Part shown: positions 18,404-27,731 of the stretch, piece by piece
How the letters are laid out: every line of letters begins with the position of its first letter
Position numbering within the stretch: the stretch's first letter is position 1
Source: Candidatus Babelota bacterium
Lineage (GTDB): Bacteria > Babelota > Babeliae > Babelales > UASB340
Length of the DNA: 39,021 nucleotides
Reading direction: 5' to 3'
NCBI GenBank assembly: GCA_014730005.1
Contig: WJIY01000058.1
Span: 1 to 39,021, forward strand
Notes under the pieces: generated by a model
The model's input: the letters and a program-made list of their open reading frames with translations, nothing else
Database searches by the model: none
What the model was told of the DNA's origin: nothing
Program-made: the position numbers and the translations under genes

Positions 18404-18443
18404 TTTCTTTCACACAGAATATAAAGGTTCTGTGTGAAAGAAA
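18404..18443. terminator. Perfect 16-bp stem-loop, terminator-like
   Basis: TTTCTTTCACACAGAA (18404-18419) and its exact reverse complement (18428-18443) enclose an 8-base loop, 5 bases after the thioredoxin stop. Only three T follow on the plus strand, so termination may be weak. It lies between convergent genes and could act on both strands. Confidence 0.65.
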
Positions 18444-18550
18444 TTTAAAAAATAAATTACTCATAACTATTTTTTATAATATTTACTTTATTTTTTTGTC
18501 ATCCTGATTAATTGGAAATGTTGATCTATTTTACAGGTTTATACAAATTT

Positions 18551-19609
18551 TTAGGTTTTTTTTATTTCTTCTAAAAACTTTCGTACAATAGCAAAAAACC
18601 TTTCTGGTTCATCAACAAATATCATATGCCCTGATTTTTCAAAAATCTCAATCTGAGCATTGGGGTAATTTTTGCGCATAACTTCAATTCTATTTGGATC
18701 CCACCATAACATCTCCCATTTAGCTTCTGCTATTAATGTGGGTATTTCAAAATCATCAAACTTGTTCCTCAAAAAACTTTTTTTATTTATGTTGTCGCTT
18801 TCTATGCGCATTAATTCTTCAAATCCTGGTGCACGATTGATTCCATAGAGAGCTATTCTTATCACTTCTTTATTCGTTGGTTTATAAAAACAATAACGTT
18901 TCCAATCTCCAGCTTGAAGGCTGTTGTAAATTCCCTGAGACAGATTTAATTTACCATCTTTAACCATTTCCAGAATATTTTGTATAACATCGCGCTCTGC
19001 TTGTGAAATAAACATCAGTTCTTTCTCAGAATGTGTTGCATAGTCACTTATTCCTGTTGTGGCAGCCCCTAGAATCAATGCTTTACAATATTCAGGATAT
19101 TTTAGTGCATAAAGCTGTGCCAATAATCCACCATATGACCATCCAAGCACAACCCATTTGTCAATCTTCAATGCCTTTCGAAGACTTTCTAAGTCTTCGA
19201 CTGCTTGTTTTAATGTGTATGTTTTTCCGGTATCATCTTTGCTCGATTTTCCTGTTCCCCGTTGATCATAATAAATAACACGAGCAGTATCTTTTAACTG
19301 TGAAAAATAAGGATGGAAAAGATGATGTGTACCTCCTGGTCCTCCGTTTATAAGTACAATTGGAATGCCTTGCCCTTCTTCTTCATAATAAAGTTTTCCA
19401 TTTTCAATATTAATAAAGCCTTTTTTTAGATCTGCAATTTCATCACACAATGGAGGCAAGTTTGGAATATCAAGAACCAATTCTTTTGGAATATTAACAA
19501 CTCTATCAAAAATTGTTTCTCTTTCAGGAGTTTTTTTGTAACCTTGAGTTACTACAAAAATTAATATTGTTATTATTATTCCAAAAAAAGATAGTTTTAA
19601 ATTTTTCAT
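18551..19609 (-). CDS. Membrane-anchored alpha/beta hydrolase, proline iminopeptidase-like
   Basis: A 352-residue serine hydrolase. An uncleaved-looking hydrophobic N-terminus (KLSFFGIIITILIFVVTQ) suggests an anchored or exported enzyme. The hydrolase core has the oxyanion motif NGGPGGTHH near 88, where prolyl aminopeptidases have HGGPGG. Next come YYDQRGTGKS near 115, the nucleophile elbow GWSYGG near 156 and the catalytic His in KSGHMIF near 325. This order matches peptidase family S33, which removes N-terminal proline from peptides. Other S33-like hydrolases share it, so the substrate is uncertain. A good use in a host-dependent cell would be trimming imported or periplasmic peptides. It stands alone with no clear operon partner. 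Confidence 0.85.
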   Translation of the reverse strand: MKNLKLSFFGIIITILIFVVTQGYKKTPERETIFDRVVNIPKELVLDIPNLPPLCDEIADLKKGFINIENGKLYYEEEGQGIPIVLINGGPGGTHHLFHPYFSQLKDTARVIYYDQRGTGKSSKDDTGKTYTLKQAVEDLESLRKALKIDKWVVLGWSYGGLLAQLYALKYPEYCKALILGAATTGISDYATHSEKELMFISQAERDVIQNILEMVKDGKLNLSQGIYNSLQAGDWKRYCFYKPTNKEVIRIALYGINRAPGFEELMRIESDNINKKSFLRNKFDDFEIPTLIAEAKWEMLWWDPNRIEVMRKNYPNAQIEIFEKSGHMIFVDEPERFFAIVRKFLEEIKKT

Positions 19610-19705
19610 TTATTTTCCTTAATTTTGATTAAAATTCAAATATTTGAATATATCTTATTTTAGATTACCAAAATTAAGTGTTTTAAAAAATGCCTTGTTT
19701 TCAAT

Positions 19706-19746
19706 AAAAAAAGGATTAAAGCTTTGTTTTTTTTAGCTTTAATCCT
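19706..19746 (-). terminator. Rho-independent terminator for the aspartate decarboxylase operon
   Basis: On the minus strand a perfect 12-bp stem (AGGATTAAAGCT with AGCTTTAATCCT, 11-base loop) is followed by seven T (A run 19706-19712 on the plus strand), 34 bases after the asdA stop. Confidence 0.88.
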
Positions 19747-19780
19747 ATAAAAAAGATTTTTCTCTTACAAAATCAAAACT

Positions 19781-21370
19781 CTACTTCTTCCACCCATCAT
19801 AATATTCTTGCATAACATCTTTTATATTTTTACCGATAACTGGATAAGCTTCACTTTCTAGATTAGCAAGAGCAATTCGAATAGATGATTTAGGTCCAGC
19901 AAAACCTTCACCAGGCAAACAAATGGTGAATTTTTCTTTTGCAAGTTTGATTAAAAACTCAATTGTTAAAACATTTTTTTCAAAATATTGTGCAAACTCA
20001 TCACCATATTTTTCTTTTGCCATCTTACCAATATTAAGCAATGTATAATAATAAGTATGCTCAGGGCCTTTTTCGAATTTAATTTCCAGATTTGTATAAA
20101 GATCGGTAATGCGTTTTAGCAAAAGAGACTGAATAGATTTTCTATATTTTTTTTTTGTATCTAAAAGTTCAAACAATGCAAAAAGTGACATTATGCATTG
20201 TTGTGGACAAGAAAGTCCTCCTGTATGAGCAAGTGCAACATCACGACTATCCATTACAAGACGTTCAATAAATTTTATTTTTTCTGGTTCTGCAGAATCC
20301 ATTTTGTATCTATCATCTAATTTGGATACTTCAATTTTAGGTAATTTGGAAATAAGTTCATCAATAATGTTATTTTCATGAAGCATAATAATTCCAAGCC
20401 GCCAACCAGTCACACCAAAATATTTTGAAAACGAATAAACACAAATTGTGTTTTTAGGAATTACTCCAACAATAGAATTATACTCATCCGAAAAAGTTGC
20501 ATAAACCGTATCTGTTAATGCGATTAAGTCTTTGCGTTTTTCACTTACAATTTTTTCAATCTTTTCTAATGTTTCTTTTTTTAATGCAACCGATGGAGGA
20601 TTTGATGGATTTACAAAAAACAATGCTTTAATTTTTGGATCTTCAAGTTTTTTTATTTCTGAATCGGGAATCTGCCAGCCCTCTTCCTCACTTCCTTGGA
20701 TATAAATTTCAACTAATTGATAATCATTTAATGGTGGAATTTCAAGATATGGAGAAAAAATTGGGGTAATAATTCCAATGTGGTCACCTTTTTTTAAAAT
20801 TTTGTTTTCTTTTAAAGAATCAAAAATATAAATCATTGCTGCAGTTGCACCTTCTGTTGCAAAAAGATGAAAGTTGCCTTTTTTTGATAGTTCCCCATTA
20901 AATAAAACTTGATTTAGATATTCAAAAATTATTTTTTCAACATTTGGAAAAATTCTGGGGGGACTTGGATAAAAATCACCTAAAGAAGCATCCGCTAATT
21001 CATGTACCAAATCGTCAGGATTTAGTTTTAATTTTTTTTCGCAAAATCGAAGTGCATCTTTTAAGAATGTTGAAATTTTTTTATCTTCAAGTTTATTTAA
21101 GAATTCATCAAATTTTTTGGTAATACCTTCTTTTTTTATTTTTAGTCCTAAATTTTCAATATTTGTATTTTTAGATGCAAGATCTGTTGCAAAAAGATTC
21201 AAGTGATTAAATGCAATTCTTGCCATTGTATTTAAAAAATTAGGATTTCCTCTACCTGCATTTAAAACTTTGCCATTTTTTGCTTTTGCTCCATTTTCGG
21301 CCATTTTTATTAAAACATTTTTAAATTCAAATGGGCTCATTTCTTCATATTGCTTCATTTCAACTGTCAT
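19781..21370 (-). CDS. asdA: Bifunctional aspartate aminotransferase / aspartate 4-decarboxylase
   Basis: A PLP enzyme of aminotransferase fold type I that releases the beta-carboxyl of L-aspartate to give L-alanine and CO2, with side transaminase activity. The 529 residues match the long AspD/AsdA form rather than ordinary AspC of about 400. The large N-terminal part contains LNAGRGNPNFLNT near 35. The PLP site is VYSFSKYFGVTGWRLG with the Schiff-base Lys near 314, preceded by FFVNPSNPPS near 253. The C-terminus has GEGFAGPKSSIRIALANL, with the substrate Arg. The gene lies 15 bases behind an APC-type transporter and ends in a strong terminator, so the two form a unit. This resembles the known aspartate decarboxylase plus aspartate/alanine exchanger pairs, with a different transporter family. 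Confidence 0.93.
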   Translation of the reverse strand: MTVEMKQYEEMSPFEFKNVLIKMAENGAKAKNGKVLNAGRGNPNFLNTMARIAFNHLNLFATDLASKNTNIENLGLKIKKEGITKKFDEFLNKLEDKKISTFLKDALRFCEKKLKLNPDDLVHELADASLGDFYPSPPRIFPNVEKIIFEYLNQVLFNGELSKKGNFHLFATEGATAAMIYIFDSLKENKILKKGDHIGIITPIFSPYLEIPPLNDYQLVEIYIQGSEEEGWQIPDSEIKKLEDPKIKALFFVNPSNPPSVALKKETLEKIEKIVSEKRKDLIALTDTVYATFSDEYNSIVGVIPKNTICVYSFSKYFGVTGWRLGIIMLHENNIIDELISKLPKIEVSKLDDRYKMDSAEPEKIKFIERLVMDSRDVALAHTGGLSCPQQCIMSLFALFELLDTKKKYRKSIQSLLLKRITDLYTNLEIKFEKGPEHTYYYTLLNIGKMAKEKYGDEFAQYFEKNVLTIEFLIKLAKEKFTICLPGEGFAGPKSSIRIALANLESEAYPVIGKNIKDVMQEYYDGWKK

Positions 21371-21385
21371 AAGTTATTCCTTTTT

Positions 21386-22789
21386 TTAACTCTTAATTTT
21401 CCAATTTGGTTTTCTTAAGGCATAAATAATAAATGGTATTGCTAAAATTATTATTGTTCCCAAAATCAAAACTGTTTCATAAACTTGGATATCTCCTGTT
21501 GGCAGTTCTGATGGTGGAAATACTGCAACAATATAACCAAGTAATAATGTTAGTAATCCAATCAAGGAAACAATCCATATTCCAAAATTTTCGCCTGGAA
21601 TTTTATATGTTCTTCTAACTTTAGGTTCTGAATATCTAAGCCTAAGACCAGCAAAAAACATCATGGAATACATTGTAAAATAGATTAACATTGCAATCGC
21701 AACAGAAATCCAGAAAGCAATGTTAATATTTGGTAAAAGAAGAAAACTTCCTCCAATTAATGAAATCAAAATAGCTTGAAGAATTAATAATCTTTGTGGA
21801 GTTCCATTTCTATTAACTTTTTGAAAATATGGAGGAAGTTGACCACTTTTTGCACTTGCTAATAATCCTTTAACTGGTCCCATTAACCAACTATTTATTG
21901 CTCCAAGTGCACCGCATGCGACTAATATTCCTATAAATGGAACAGACCAAGATAAATTAAATTTGGAAAGAAAAGCTGAAAATGCCTCCATTATTCCTGC
22001 GAGCAAACTGATTTCTTTTCTTGGAACAACTGTTGCTATTGAAAGTGAACCAAGTACATTTATTAAAAAACCAATAATTACAACAAATAACAATGCAATA
22101 GGATAATTTTTTTTGGGATTTTCAACTTCTCCTGCATGTCCTGCAGAAACTTCTATTCCGCAAAATGCTCTCATAAAACCTACAAGTAGAACTAATGTTG
22201 TAATTTGATTTAATTTGGGTATTAAATTTTTAAAATTGAACGACATATTTATTTGAGATGGATTTCCCATTGCAAAATAAATAATTCCTAAAATTATTAG
22301 CAATGCACCTGGAAATAAAACTCCTCCTAAAAATCCTATCGTACTAATAAGAGAAGAAGTTTGTTGTCCGCGAGATGCAAAATATGTTAGTATCCACAAT
22401 GTAACCAGCATTATTGTTAGAAGAAAAATTTTGCTTTGTGCCAGTTGAGGTGCAAAAATAAACGCAACTGAACCACCAACAAAATAAAGTTGTGAGATTA
22501 TTCCAATAATCATGTAGGTCCATTGCAACCAAATGCTGACAAAACCCCAGCGATCACCAAATGCTTCTTTGACCCAAACATAAATTCCACCTTGTTTTGG
22601 CCAACCTGTTGCTAGCTCTGCAGAAACAAGTGCTACAGGAATAAAAAATCCAATCGCAGCAACAAGTGCAAAAAATATCATATGCATACCTGTTTCTGCT
22701 TCTGTTGGTAAATTACGTATACTTACAGTTAATGCAGATGAAATCATAATCAGAGTGAAAAGACTTATTTTGTGTGATTTATTTTTCAT
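21386..22789 (-). CDS. APC-superfamily amino-acid exchanger, GadC-like
   Basis: A 467-residue inner-membrane protein with about 12 predicted helices. It opens with the APC fold region around VSIRNLPTEAETG and VSAELATGWPKQGGIYVWVKEAFG, the latter typical of the glutamate/GABA antiporter branch. Mid-protein FCGIEVSAGHAGEVENPKKNYP is the usual E-x-S/A-x-H signature of that branch. It likely exchanges an anionic amino acid for its decarboxylation product. Given the downstream aspartate 4-decarboxylase, aspartate in and alanine out is the most economical guess, but this is inferred from context only. An AGGAG Shine-Dalgarno precedes the ATG, and this is the first gene of the two-gene unit. Confidence 0.88.
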   Translation of the reverse strand: MKNKSHKISLFTLIMISSALTVSIRNLPTEAETGMHMIFFALVAAIGFFIPVALVSAELATGWPKQGGIYVWVKEAFGDRWGFVSIWLQWTYMIIGIISQLYFVGGSVAFIFAPQLAQSKIFLLTIMLVTLWILTYFASRGQQTSSLISTIGFLGGVLFPGALLIILGIIYFAMGNPSQINMSFNFKNLIPKLNQITTLVLLVGFMRAFCGIEVSAGHAGEVENPKKNYPIALLFVVIIGFLINVLGSLSIATVVPRKEISLLAGIMEAFSAFLSKFNLSWSVPFIGILVACGALGAINSWLMGPVKGLLASAKSGQLPPYFQKVNRNGTPQRLLILQAILISLIGGSFLLLPNINIAFWISVAIAMLIYFTMYSMMFFAGLRLRYSEPKVRRTYKIPGENFGIWIVSLIGLLTLLLGYIVAVFPPSELPTGDIQVYETVLILGTIIILAIPFIIYALRKPNWKIKS

Positions 22790-23039
22790 AAAACTTTCTC
22801 CTGTTTATAGATTTGTAAAATACATTTGAAAATGTAATAAATTTGGATAGTATTTGTTAAACATTTTAGAATAAAATTATAAATTATTGTCAGAGATAAG
22901 TTTGTTGTTTGAAAAAGACGGAATTTATACTGCTTTACTATGTTATAAATATAATCTATAGTAAATGTATCTTTTGTTAATTTCGGTGGGGTTTTCCATA
23001 AAAAAAGAAGCCTACTTTTTTATTATTGGATTTATGTAA

Positions 23040-23711
23040 ATGTGTAATAATATACAAGAAAATAAAAATCATTTATTGCTGGAACATCATTATACAATGT
23101 GGGATGAAATTGTATGTCATCTTCCTATAGCAATATTTTCTGTTGCTTTTTCTATATTAATGTTAAGTTTTTTATCATATTTTGATGTAGATGGAACTAA
23201 TCGTATAGGTGCTCATAGATTGTTTCACAATTTTCATATCTTGCATCTTTTATTTGCAGCAACAGGTACTGTACTTACTTATAGAAAATATTCACAAAGG
23301 ATTATTCCTGCGATAATTGTTGGTTTTTTTGTTCCTGCTATTTTTTGTACTCTTTCTGATATATTATTTCCCTACGTTGCAGGCACCTTATTAGGGGTAA
23401 ACATGCAATTTCATTGGTGTTTTTTTCATGATTTTGGAACAGTAACTCCATTTTTAATTACAGGGATGGTTAATGGTTGGTTTATGAGTGGTCATTCAAC
23501 AAATAAAAAACTTTTTTATTCTCAAGGATTTCATTTTTTGCATATTTTTGTAAGTGCTATGGCTTCAATTTTATATTTAGTTGGATATGGTTTTTACAAT
23601 TGGTTTGAGCATTTAGGTATAATTTTTATTCTTTTAATTTTAATAGTTTTAATTCCATGTACATTATCTGATATAGTGGTGCCTATGATTTTTGCTAAAA
23701 TTAAAAAATAA
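23040..23711 (+). CDS. His-rich polytopic membrane protein with internal duplication
   Basis: A 223-residue protein with about six or seven hydrophobic segments. I do not recognise a named family. Two halves of about 100 residues repeat the same order: FHILH (65-69) and FHFLH (164-168), each followed by a membrane helix, then CTLSDI at 103-108 and again at 207-212, each followed by a Pro after two residues. Further His residues lie at 15-16, 27, 59, 63, 125, 130, 152 and 191. Paired FHxLH and CTLSDI motifs suggest a two-fold pseudo-symmetric membrane protein, perhaps binding metal or haem or acting as a carrier; this is a guess. It stands between the divergent exchanger gene and potA, 55 bases before the latter, so it could share a transcript with potABCD. 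Confidence 0.8.
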   Translation: MCNNIQENKNHLLLEHHYTMWDEIVCHLPIAIFSVAFSILMLSFLSYFDVDGTNRIGAHRLFHNFHILHLLFAATGTVLTYRKYSQRIIPAIIVGFFVPAIFCTLSDILFPYVAGTLLGVNMQFHWCFFHDFGTVTPFLITGMVNGWFMSGHSTNKKLFYSQGFHFLHIFVSAMASILYLVGYGFYNWFEHLGIIFILLILIVLIPCTLSDIVVPMIFAKIKK

Positions 23712-23766
23712 ATTTGCTTAAGAATTTATTGGTGTTTTATTTGTCCACCTTATAAGGGAAGTGTAG

Positions 23767-24858
23767 ATGAGGCAGATTAAAATTGAAAAAATTTCGAAAT
23801 CTTTTGAGGGTGAAGCAATCATAAGTGATTTAAGTTTAACTATTCCTGCAGGAAAATTTTTTGCATTACTTGGTCCAAGTGGTTGTGGAAAAACAACAAT
23901 ATTACGTTTAGTTGCAGGTTTGGAAAAGGTGGATTCAGGAAAAATTTATTTAGGGGAAAAAGATATTACAAATATTCCTGTATATGAACGCAATATTAAT
24001 ACTGTATTTCAGCAATACGCGTTATTTCCTCATCTGAGTGTTTTTGAAAATGTGGCTTATAGTTTAAGAGTTAAAAGAGAAAAAGAAAAATTAATACGTG
24101 ATAAAGTTTTTGATGTTTTAAAAACAGTAAGATTATTAGGTTTTGAATCAAAATCCATTAAAAGTTTATCAGGCGGACAACAACAAAGAGTTGCTCTTGC
24201 ACGTGCAATTATAAACGAACCTGAAGTTTTATTATTGGATGAACCATTAGCCGCACTTGATCCCAAATTGAAAGAACAGGTGCTTATAGAACTTATTGAT
24301 TTGCAAGATAAATTAAAAACAACTTTTATTTATGTAACTCATGATCAATTTGAAGCTTTAACAGTTGCTGATCAAATGGCAATAATGAATGCTAATGGAA
24401 GAATAGAACAAATTGGTACGCCAAAAGAAATTTATGAATTTCCAATTTCAAGATTCGTTGCAAATTTTGTTGGAACAACAAATATAATTGAAGGGCAATT
24501 ACGTACAAAAAATGGAGATTTTGAGGTTGAAATTGAAAAATTAGGGAATTTTATGGTATATGCACCAGCAAAAAAGGAATGGATGATTCCTGGGTGCCAA
24601 TTATTTGTAAGCTTGAGGCCCGAAAAAATTTATATAAGCAAAAAAACAATGGAGGGCTTTTCTAATCATTTGATAGGAAAGGTTCATAACATTATATATT
24701 ATGGTCGTTCAACTCAATATGATGTAATTCTTATCAATGGTAAAAAGTTAACAGTGTTTGAACAAAATGAAGAACATTTTCCTCAAGAAATTATTGACTA
24801 TGATGATCAAGTTAATTTGTATTTTCAAAAGGAAAATGTAGTTTTATTGGAGAGTTGA
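23767..24858 (+). CDS. potA: Spermidine/putrescine ABC transporter ATPase PotA
   Basis: The ATP-hydrolysing subunit of the polyamine importer. The 363 residues carry Walker A GPSGCGKTT (36-44), the Q-loop FQQYALFPH, the ABC signature LSGGQQQRVALARA near 134 and Walker B VLLLDEPLAALD near 156. The H-loop is YVTHDQFEALT. A C-terminal regulatory TOBE domain (about 235-363) starts at FVGTTNIIEG, a stretch typical of PotA. The start is ATG 23767 behind AAGGGA. It opens a four-gene run (A-B-C-D) with short gaps or overlaps. Confidence 0.95.
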   Translation: MRQIKIEKISKSFEGEAIISDLSLTIPAGKFFALLGPSGCGKTTILRLVAGLEKVDSGKIYLGEKDITNIPVYERNINTVFQQYALFPHLSVFENVAYSLRVKREKEKLIRDKVFDVLKTVRLLGFESKSIKSLSGGQQQRVALARAIINEPEVLLLDEPLAALDPKLKEQVLIELIDLQDKLKTTFIYVTHDQFEALTVADQMAIMNANGRIEQIGTPKEIYEFPISRFVANFVGTTNIIEGQLRTKNGDFEVEIEKLGNFMVYAPAKKEWMIPGCQLFVSLRPEKIYISKKTMEGFSNHLIGKVHNIIYYGRSTQYDVILINGKKLTVFEQNEEHFPQEIIDYDDQVNLYFQKENVVLLES

Positions 24859-24864
24859 TTATAA

Positions 24865-25737
24865 ATGAATATTGTAAGGAAAATATTTAAAGAAGAATTG
24901 CCTTTTTTGTTTGCTTGCCCGGCATTGATTTGGCAATTATTTTTTGTGTATCTACCATTAATAGTTTTACTTTTTTATAGCTTTTGGAACAGGGAACAAG
25001 TATCAAAATTTTTTAAATTCAGTTTTGTATATTATTCAGAAATATTAAATTTTTTATATGTAAAAGTAATAATTAATTCGGTTATTTTGGCTTTTATCAC
25101 TGCTATAATAAGTTTAATTATTGCATATCCGGTTGCATATTTTTTTGCGATAAAAGTAAAAAGATTTAAAACTTTTTTATTATTTTCATTAATACTTCCT
25201 TCGTGGACAAGTTTTATTGTTCAAATTTATGCATGGTTTTTTTTATTACAAAAAGATAGTTTGTTTAGCATTATTATGTACAAGCTTGGCTTTATTTCTA
25301 AAAGTTCACATCTATTAAATGATTATGGTGCAATTTTAGTTGGGATGGTTTATTGTTTTTTGCCCTTTATGATTTTACCTATTTATACGGTATTAGAAAA
25401 AATGGACAAAAAATTGCTGGAAGTGTCTGCAGATCTTGGAGCAAATCAAATACAAACATTTAAAAAAATTATTCTACCTTTATCTTTTCCTGGAATAGTA
25501 GCAGGTTTTTTATTGGTATTTATTCCGTCTTTTGGGGAATTTGCAGTTCCAGATTTGCTTGGAGGAGGAAAAACAGTTCTTTGGGGTAGTTTGATTGTAG
25601 AAAAATTTTTAGTTACTAAAGATTGGCATTCTGGTGCAACTTTGACTATTATGGGAATATTGTTATTAAGTTTAACTTTAATGTTTGGTTATATCATTAA
25701 TTATTTTTTTAAAAAAATTGTACGTACAAAAATTTAA
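24865..25737 (+). CDS. potB: Spermidine/putrescine ABC transporter permease PotB
   Basis: One of two membrane subunits of the polyamine importer, 290 residues with six predicted helices. The cytoplasmic coupling (EAA) loop reads SADLGANQIQTFKKIILPLS near 190. The C-terminal part has FIPSFGEFAVPDLLGG, a conserved PotB-type segment. It begins 6 bases after potA and is followed by potC after 18 bases. Confidence 0.94.
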   Translation: MNIVRKIFKEELPFLFACPALIWQLFFVYLPLIVLLFYSFWNREQVSKFFKFSFVYYSEILNFLYVKVIINSVILAFITAIISLIIAYPVAYFFAIKVKRFKTFLLFSLILPSWTSFIVQIYAWFFLLQKDSLFSIIMYKLGFISKSSHLLNDYGAILVGMVYCFLPFMILPIYTVLEKMDKKLLEVSADLGANQIQTFKKIILPLSFPGIVAGFLLVFIPSFGEFAVPDLLGGGKTVLWGSLIVEKFLVTKDWHSGATLTIMGILLLSLTLMFGYIINYFFKKIVRTKI

Positions 25738-25755
25738 AATTTTAGGAACTTGTAA

Positions 25756-26547
25756 ATGGTTCGAAGAAAAAAAATCGCGTTCCTTTTAATTCCATTATTT
25801 GTGTTTTTTGCATATTTATTTTTGTATCTTCCTATGTTAGTACTTGTTACATTTTCATTTAATGATTCACCAATATCATTAAAATGGGTTGGTTTTACAT
25901 TGAAATGGTATAAAAATATATTAGCTTCACCTGAAATCCTTAACGCTTTATGGGTTTCTTTGATTGTTGCTTTTGGTGCAACAACTTTGAGTTTGTTACT
26001 TGGAACTTTTTTTGTTCTTTCAAGTAGATGGTGGAAAGGTTCATTTTTATATCATATTTTTTATACGAATATAATTTTACCTGACATTATTTTGGCCGTA
26101 AGCATTTTAAGTATTTTTACTTTTTTCAAAATTCCTTTAGGATATGGAAGTTTAATAGCAGGACATACAGTTATAGGTTTAGGGTTTGTTGTTCCAATAA
26201 TAAAAGCACGATTTAATGAATTAGATCCCGCGCTGACTGAAGCTTCATTGGATTTGGGTGCTGGATATATAAAGACTTTTTTTTCAGTTTTATTGCCACT
26301 TTTAACACCAGCTTTGATTGCTTCTGGCCTCCTTGTGTTTACATTATCATTAGATGATTTTTTAGTTGCGTTTTTTTGTTCAAGTCCCACTGTTCAAACT
26401 TTGTCGGTTTATGTTTATTCTATGATTAAAGCTATAGTTGATCCCACAATAAACGCAATATCAACATGTCTTTTATTTGTTAGTAGTATACTTGTCTTAT
26501 TATTAAGTTTTTTCAAAGTAATGGATCGAGTTATTTCAAATGAATAG
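25756..26547 (+). CDS. potC: Spermidine/putrescine ABC transporter permease PotC
   Basis: The second permease of the polyamine importer, 263 residues with six predicted helices. It has the PotC-type opening YLPMLVLVTFSFNDS near 24, the EAA coupling loop ASLDLGAGYIKTFFSVLLPL near 160, and TLSLDDFLVAFFCSSPTVQT near 197, where PotC proteins carry a conserved SLDDF. Its end overlaps the potD start by 8 bases, which implies translational coupling. Confidence 0.94.
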   Translation: MVRRKKIAFLLIPLFVFFAYLFLYLPMLVLVTFSFNDSPISLKWVGFTLKWYKNILASPEILNALWVSLIVAFGATTLSLLLGTFFVLSSRWWKGSFLYHIFYTNIILPDIILAVSILSIFTFFKIPLGYGSLIAGHTVIGLGFVVPIIKARFNELDPALTEASLDLGAGYIKTFFSVLLPLLTPALIASGLLVFTLSLDDFLVAFFCSSPTVQTLSVYVYSMIKAIVDPTINAISTCLLFVSSILVLLLSFFKVMDRVISNE

Positions 26548-27640
26548 TTTGAATAAGTATTTACCAAAAATGATAATTTTCATTGGGTATCTATTTTTAG
26601 GAATGTTGTTTTTTTATGCCCCTAAAATTTATGAGTTGATCACATATGAAGGCAGAAATATAAACGTATATACCTATGCAGATTTTATTTCGCCAGAAAC
26701 TATTCAAACATTTGAACAAAAAACAGGTATAAAAGTAAGAGTTAAATATTTTGATAATGATAATGAATTACTTGCTAAATTTAGAGTTGATCAGGGTCGG
26801 GGATATGATTTAATTACTGCAACAGGATTTGTTATAAATTCTTTAATTAAAGAAAATTTACTTAAAGAATTAGATATATCTAAAGTTTCTAATTATAAGT
26901 ATTTAGATCCAAAATTATTACAAAAGAATTTAGATCCTGAAAATAATTATTCAATACCATATTTTTGGACAGTAGATGGTATAGTTTTTAATAAAGATGT
27001 TGTAACAACACCTATAGATCAAATTCGTTGGGATTTAATTTTTAAAGATCCATCTAGTCAATTGTTAAAAAATGCTAGCAATAAAATTATAATGTTAGAT
27101 ACACCCATTGAAGCTTTTCAGTTAGCAGCGATTTACCTTTTTGGTAAAATTACAGATTTAACGGAATTGCAAATAAGTCAAATTAAACAATTATTAATAA
27201 ATCAAAAAAGATGGGTTGATGTTTATATGGCTGCGAATTTGCAGTATTATTTACTTTCGGGAGTTTCAAATATAGCTGTTACTTATACAGCTTTTGCAAA
27301 AAAAATGTTAGATACAAGTGATCAATATAAATTTGTTATTCCAAAAGAAGGCAGTATAATTACCATTGATAGTTTTGCTATACCAAAGCATAGTAATAAA
27401 ACAGAATTGACTTATGAATTTATTGATTTTTTATTGTCAAAAGAAATTTTTATTATCAATAGTAAAGAATATGGATATATTCCTTCAAATCTTCAGGCTT
27501 ATGAACAAGTGAGAGAAATTTTTCATAATGATAAGAATTTATTTCCCGATGCCGAAATGTTTGAAAAATTGCATCAACAACATAAAATTATAAATCCAAA
27601 AATAATTGATAATCTTTGGTTAGAAGTTAGATTGGCATAA
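26540..27640 (+). CDS. potD: Polyamine-binding protein PotD, membrane-anchored
   Basis: The substrate-binding subunit that captures spermidine/putrescine and passes it to PotBC. The 366 residues begin with a hydrophobic segment (about 10-28) lacking a clear cleavage or lipobox site, so it may stay anchored. The mature part starts NVYTYADFISPETIQTFEQK, the usual PotD opening, followed by GYDLITATG. YSIPYFWTVDGIVFNKD near 135 lines the binding cleft in this family, and SFAIPKHSNKTELTYEFIDF lies near 276. It is the last gene of potABCD. A weak stem-loop with eight T follows about 10 bases after the stop. Confidence 0.92.
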   Translation: MNSLNKYLPKMIIFIGYLFLGMLFFYAPKIYELITYEGRNINVYTYADFISPETIQTFEQKTGIKVRVKYFDNDNELLAKFRVDQGRGYDLITATGFVINSLIKENLLKELDISKVSNYKYLDPKLLQKNLDPENNYSIPYFWTVDGIVFNKDVVTTPIDQIRWDLIFKDPSSQLLKNASNKIIMLDTPIEAFQLAAIYLFGKITDLTELQISQIKQLLINQKRWVDVYMAANLQYYLLSGVSNIAVTYTAFAKKMLDTSDQYKFVIPKEGSIITIDSFAIPKHSNKTELTYEFIDFLLSKEIFIINSKEYGYIPSNLQAYEQVREIFHNDKNLFPDAEMFEKLHQQHKIINPKIIDNLWLEVRLA

Positions 27641-27649
27641 TAAAAAGTT

Positions 27650-27680
27650 TCATAACAATGCTTTCTTTATGATTTTTTTT
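27650..27680 (+). terminator. Weak terminator after potABCD
   Basis: TCATAA (27650-27655) pairs with TTATGA (27667-27672), followed by eight T. The stem is short and AT-only. It overlaps an in-frame ATG at 27669, which argues that the dehydrogenase starts further downstream. Confidence 0.4.
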
Positions 27681-27731
27681 ACTTTACTGAGAACTATTAA
27701 AATTATTATAAAAAAACAAAATAAAATTTTT

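Noticed and set aside
26061-26390. 109-codon minus-strand frame opposite potC
   Set aside because: It overlaps the conserved PotC coupling loop on the other strand, with no independent support.
27669-27731. Upstream start of the short-chain dehydrogenase at ATG 27669
   Set aside because: This ATG is part of a hairpin followed by eight T after potD and has no Shine-Dalgarno; ATG 27732 gives a clean anchor start.
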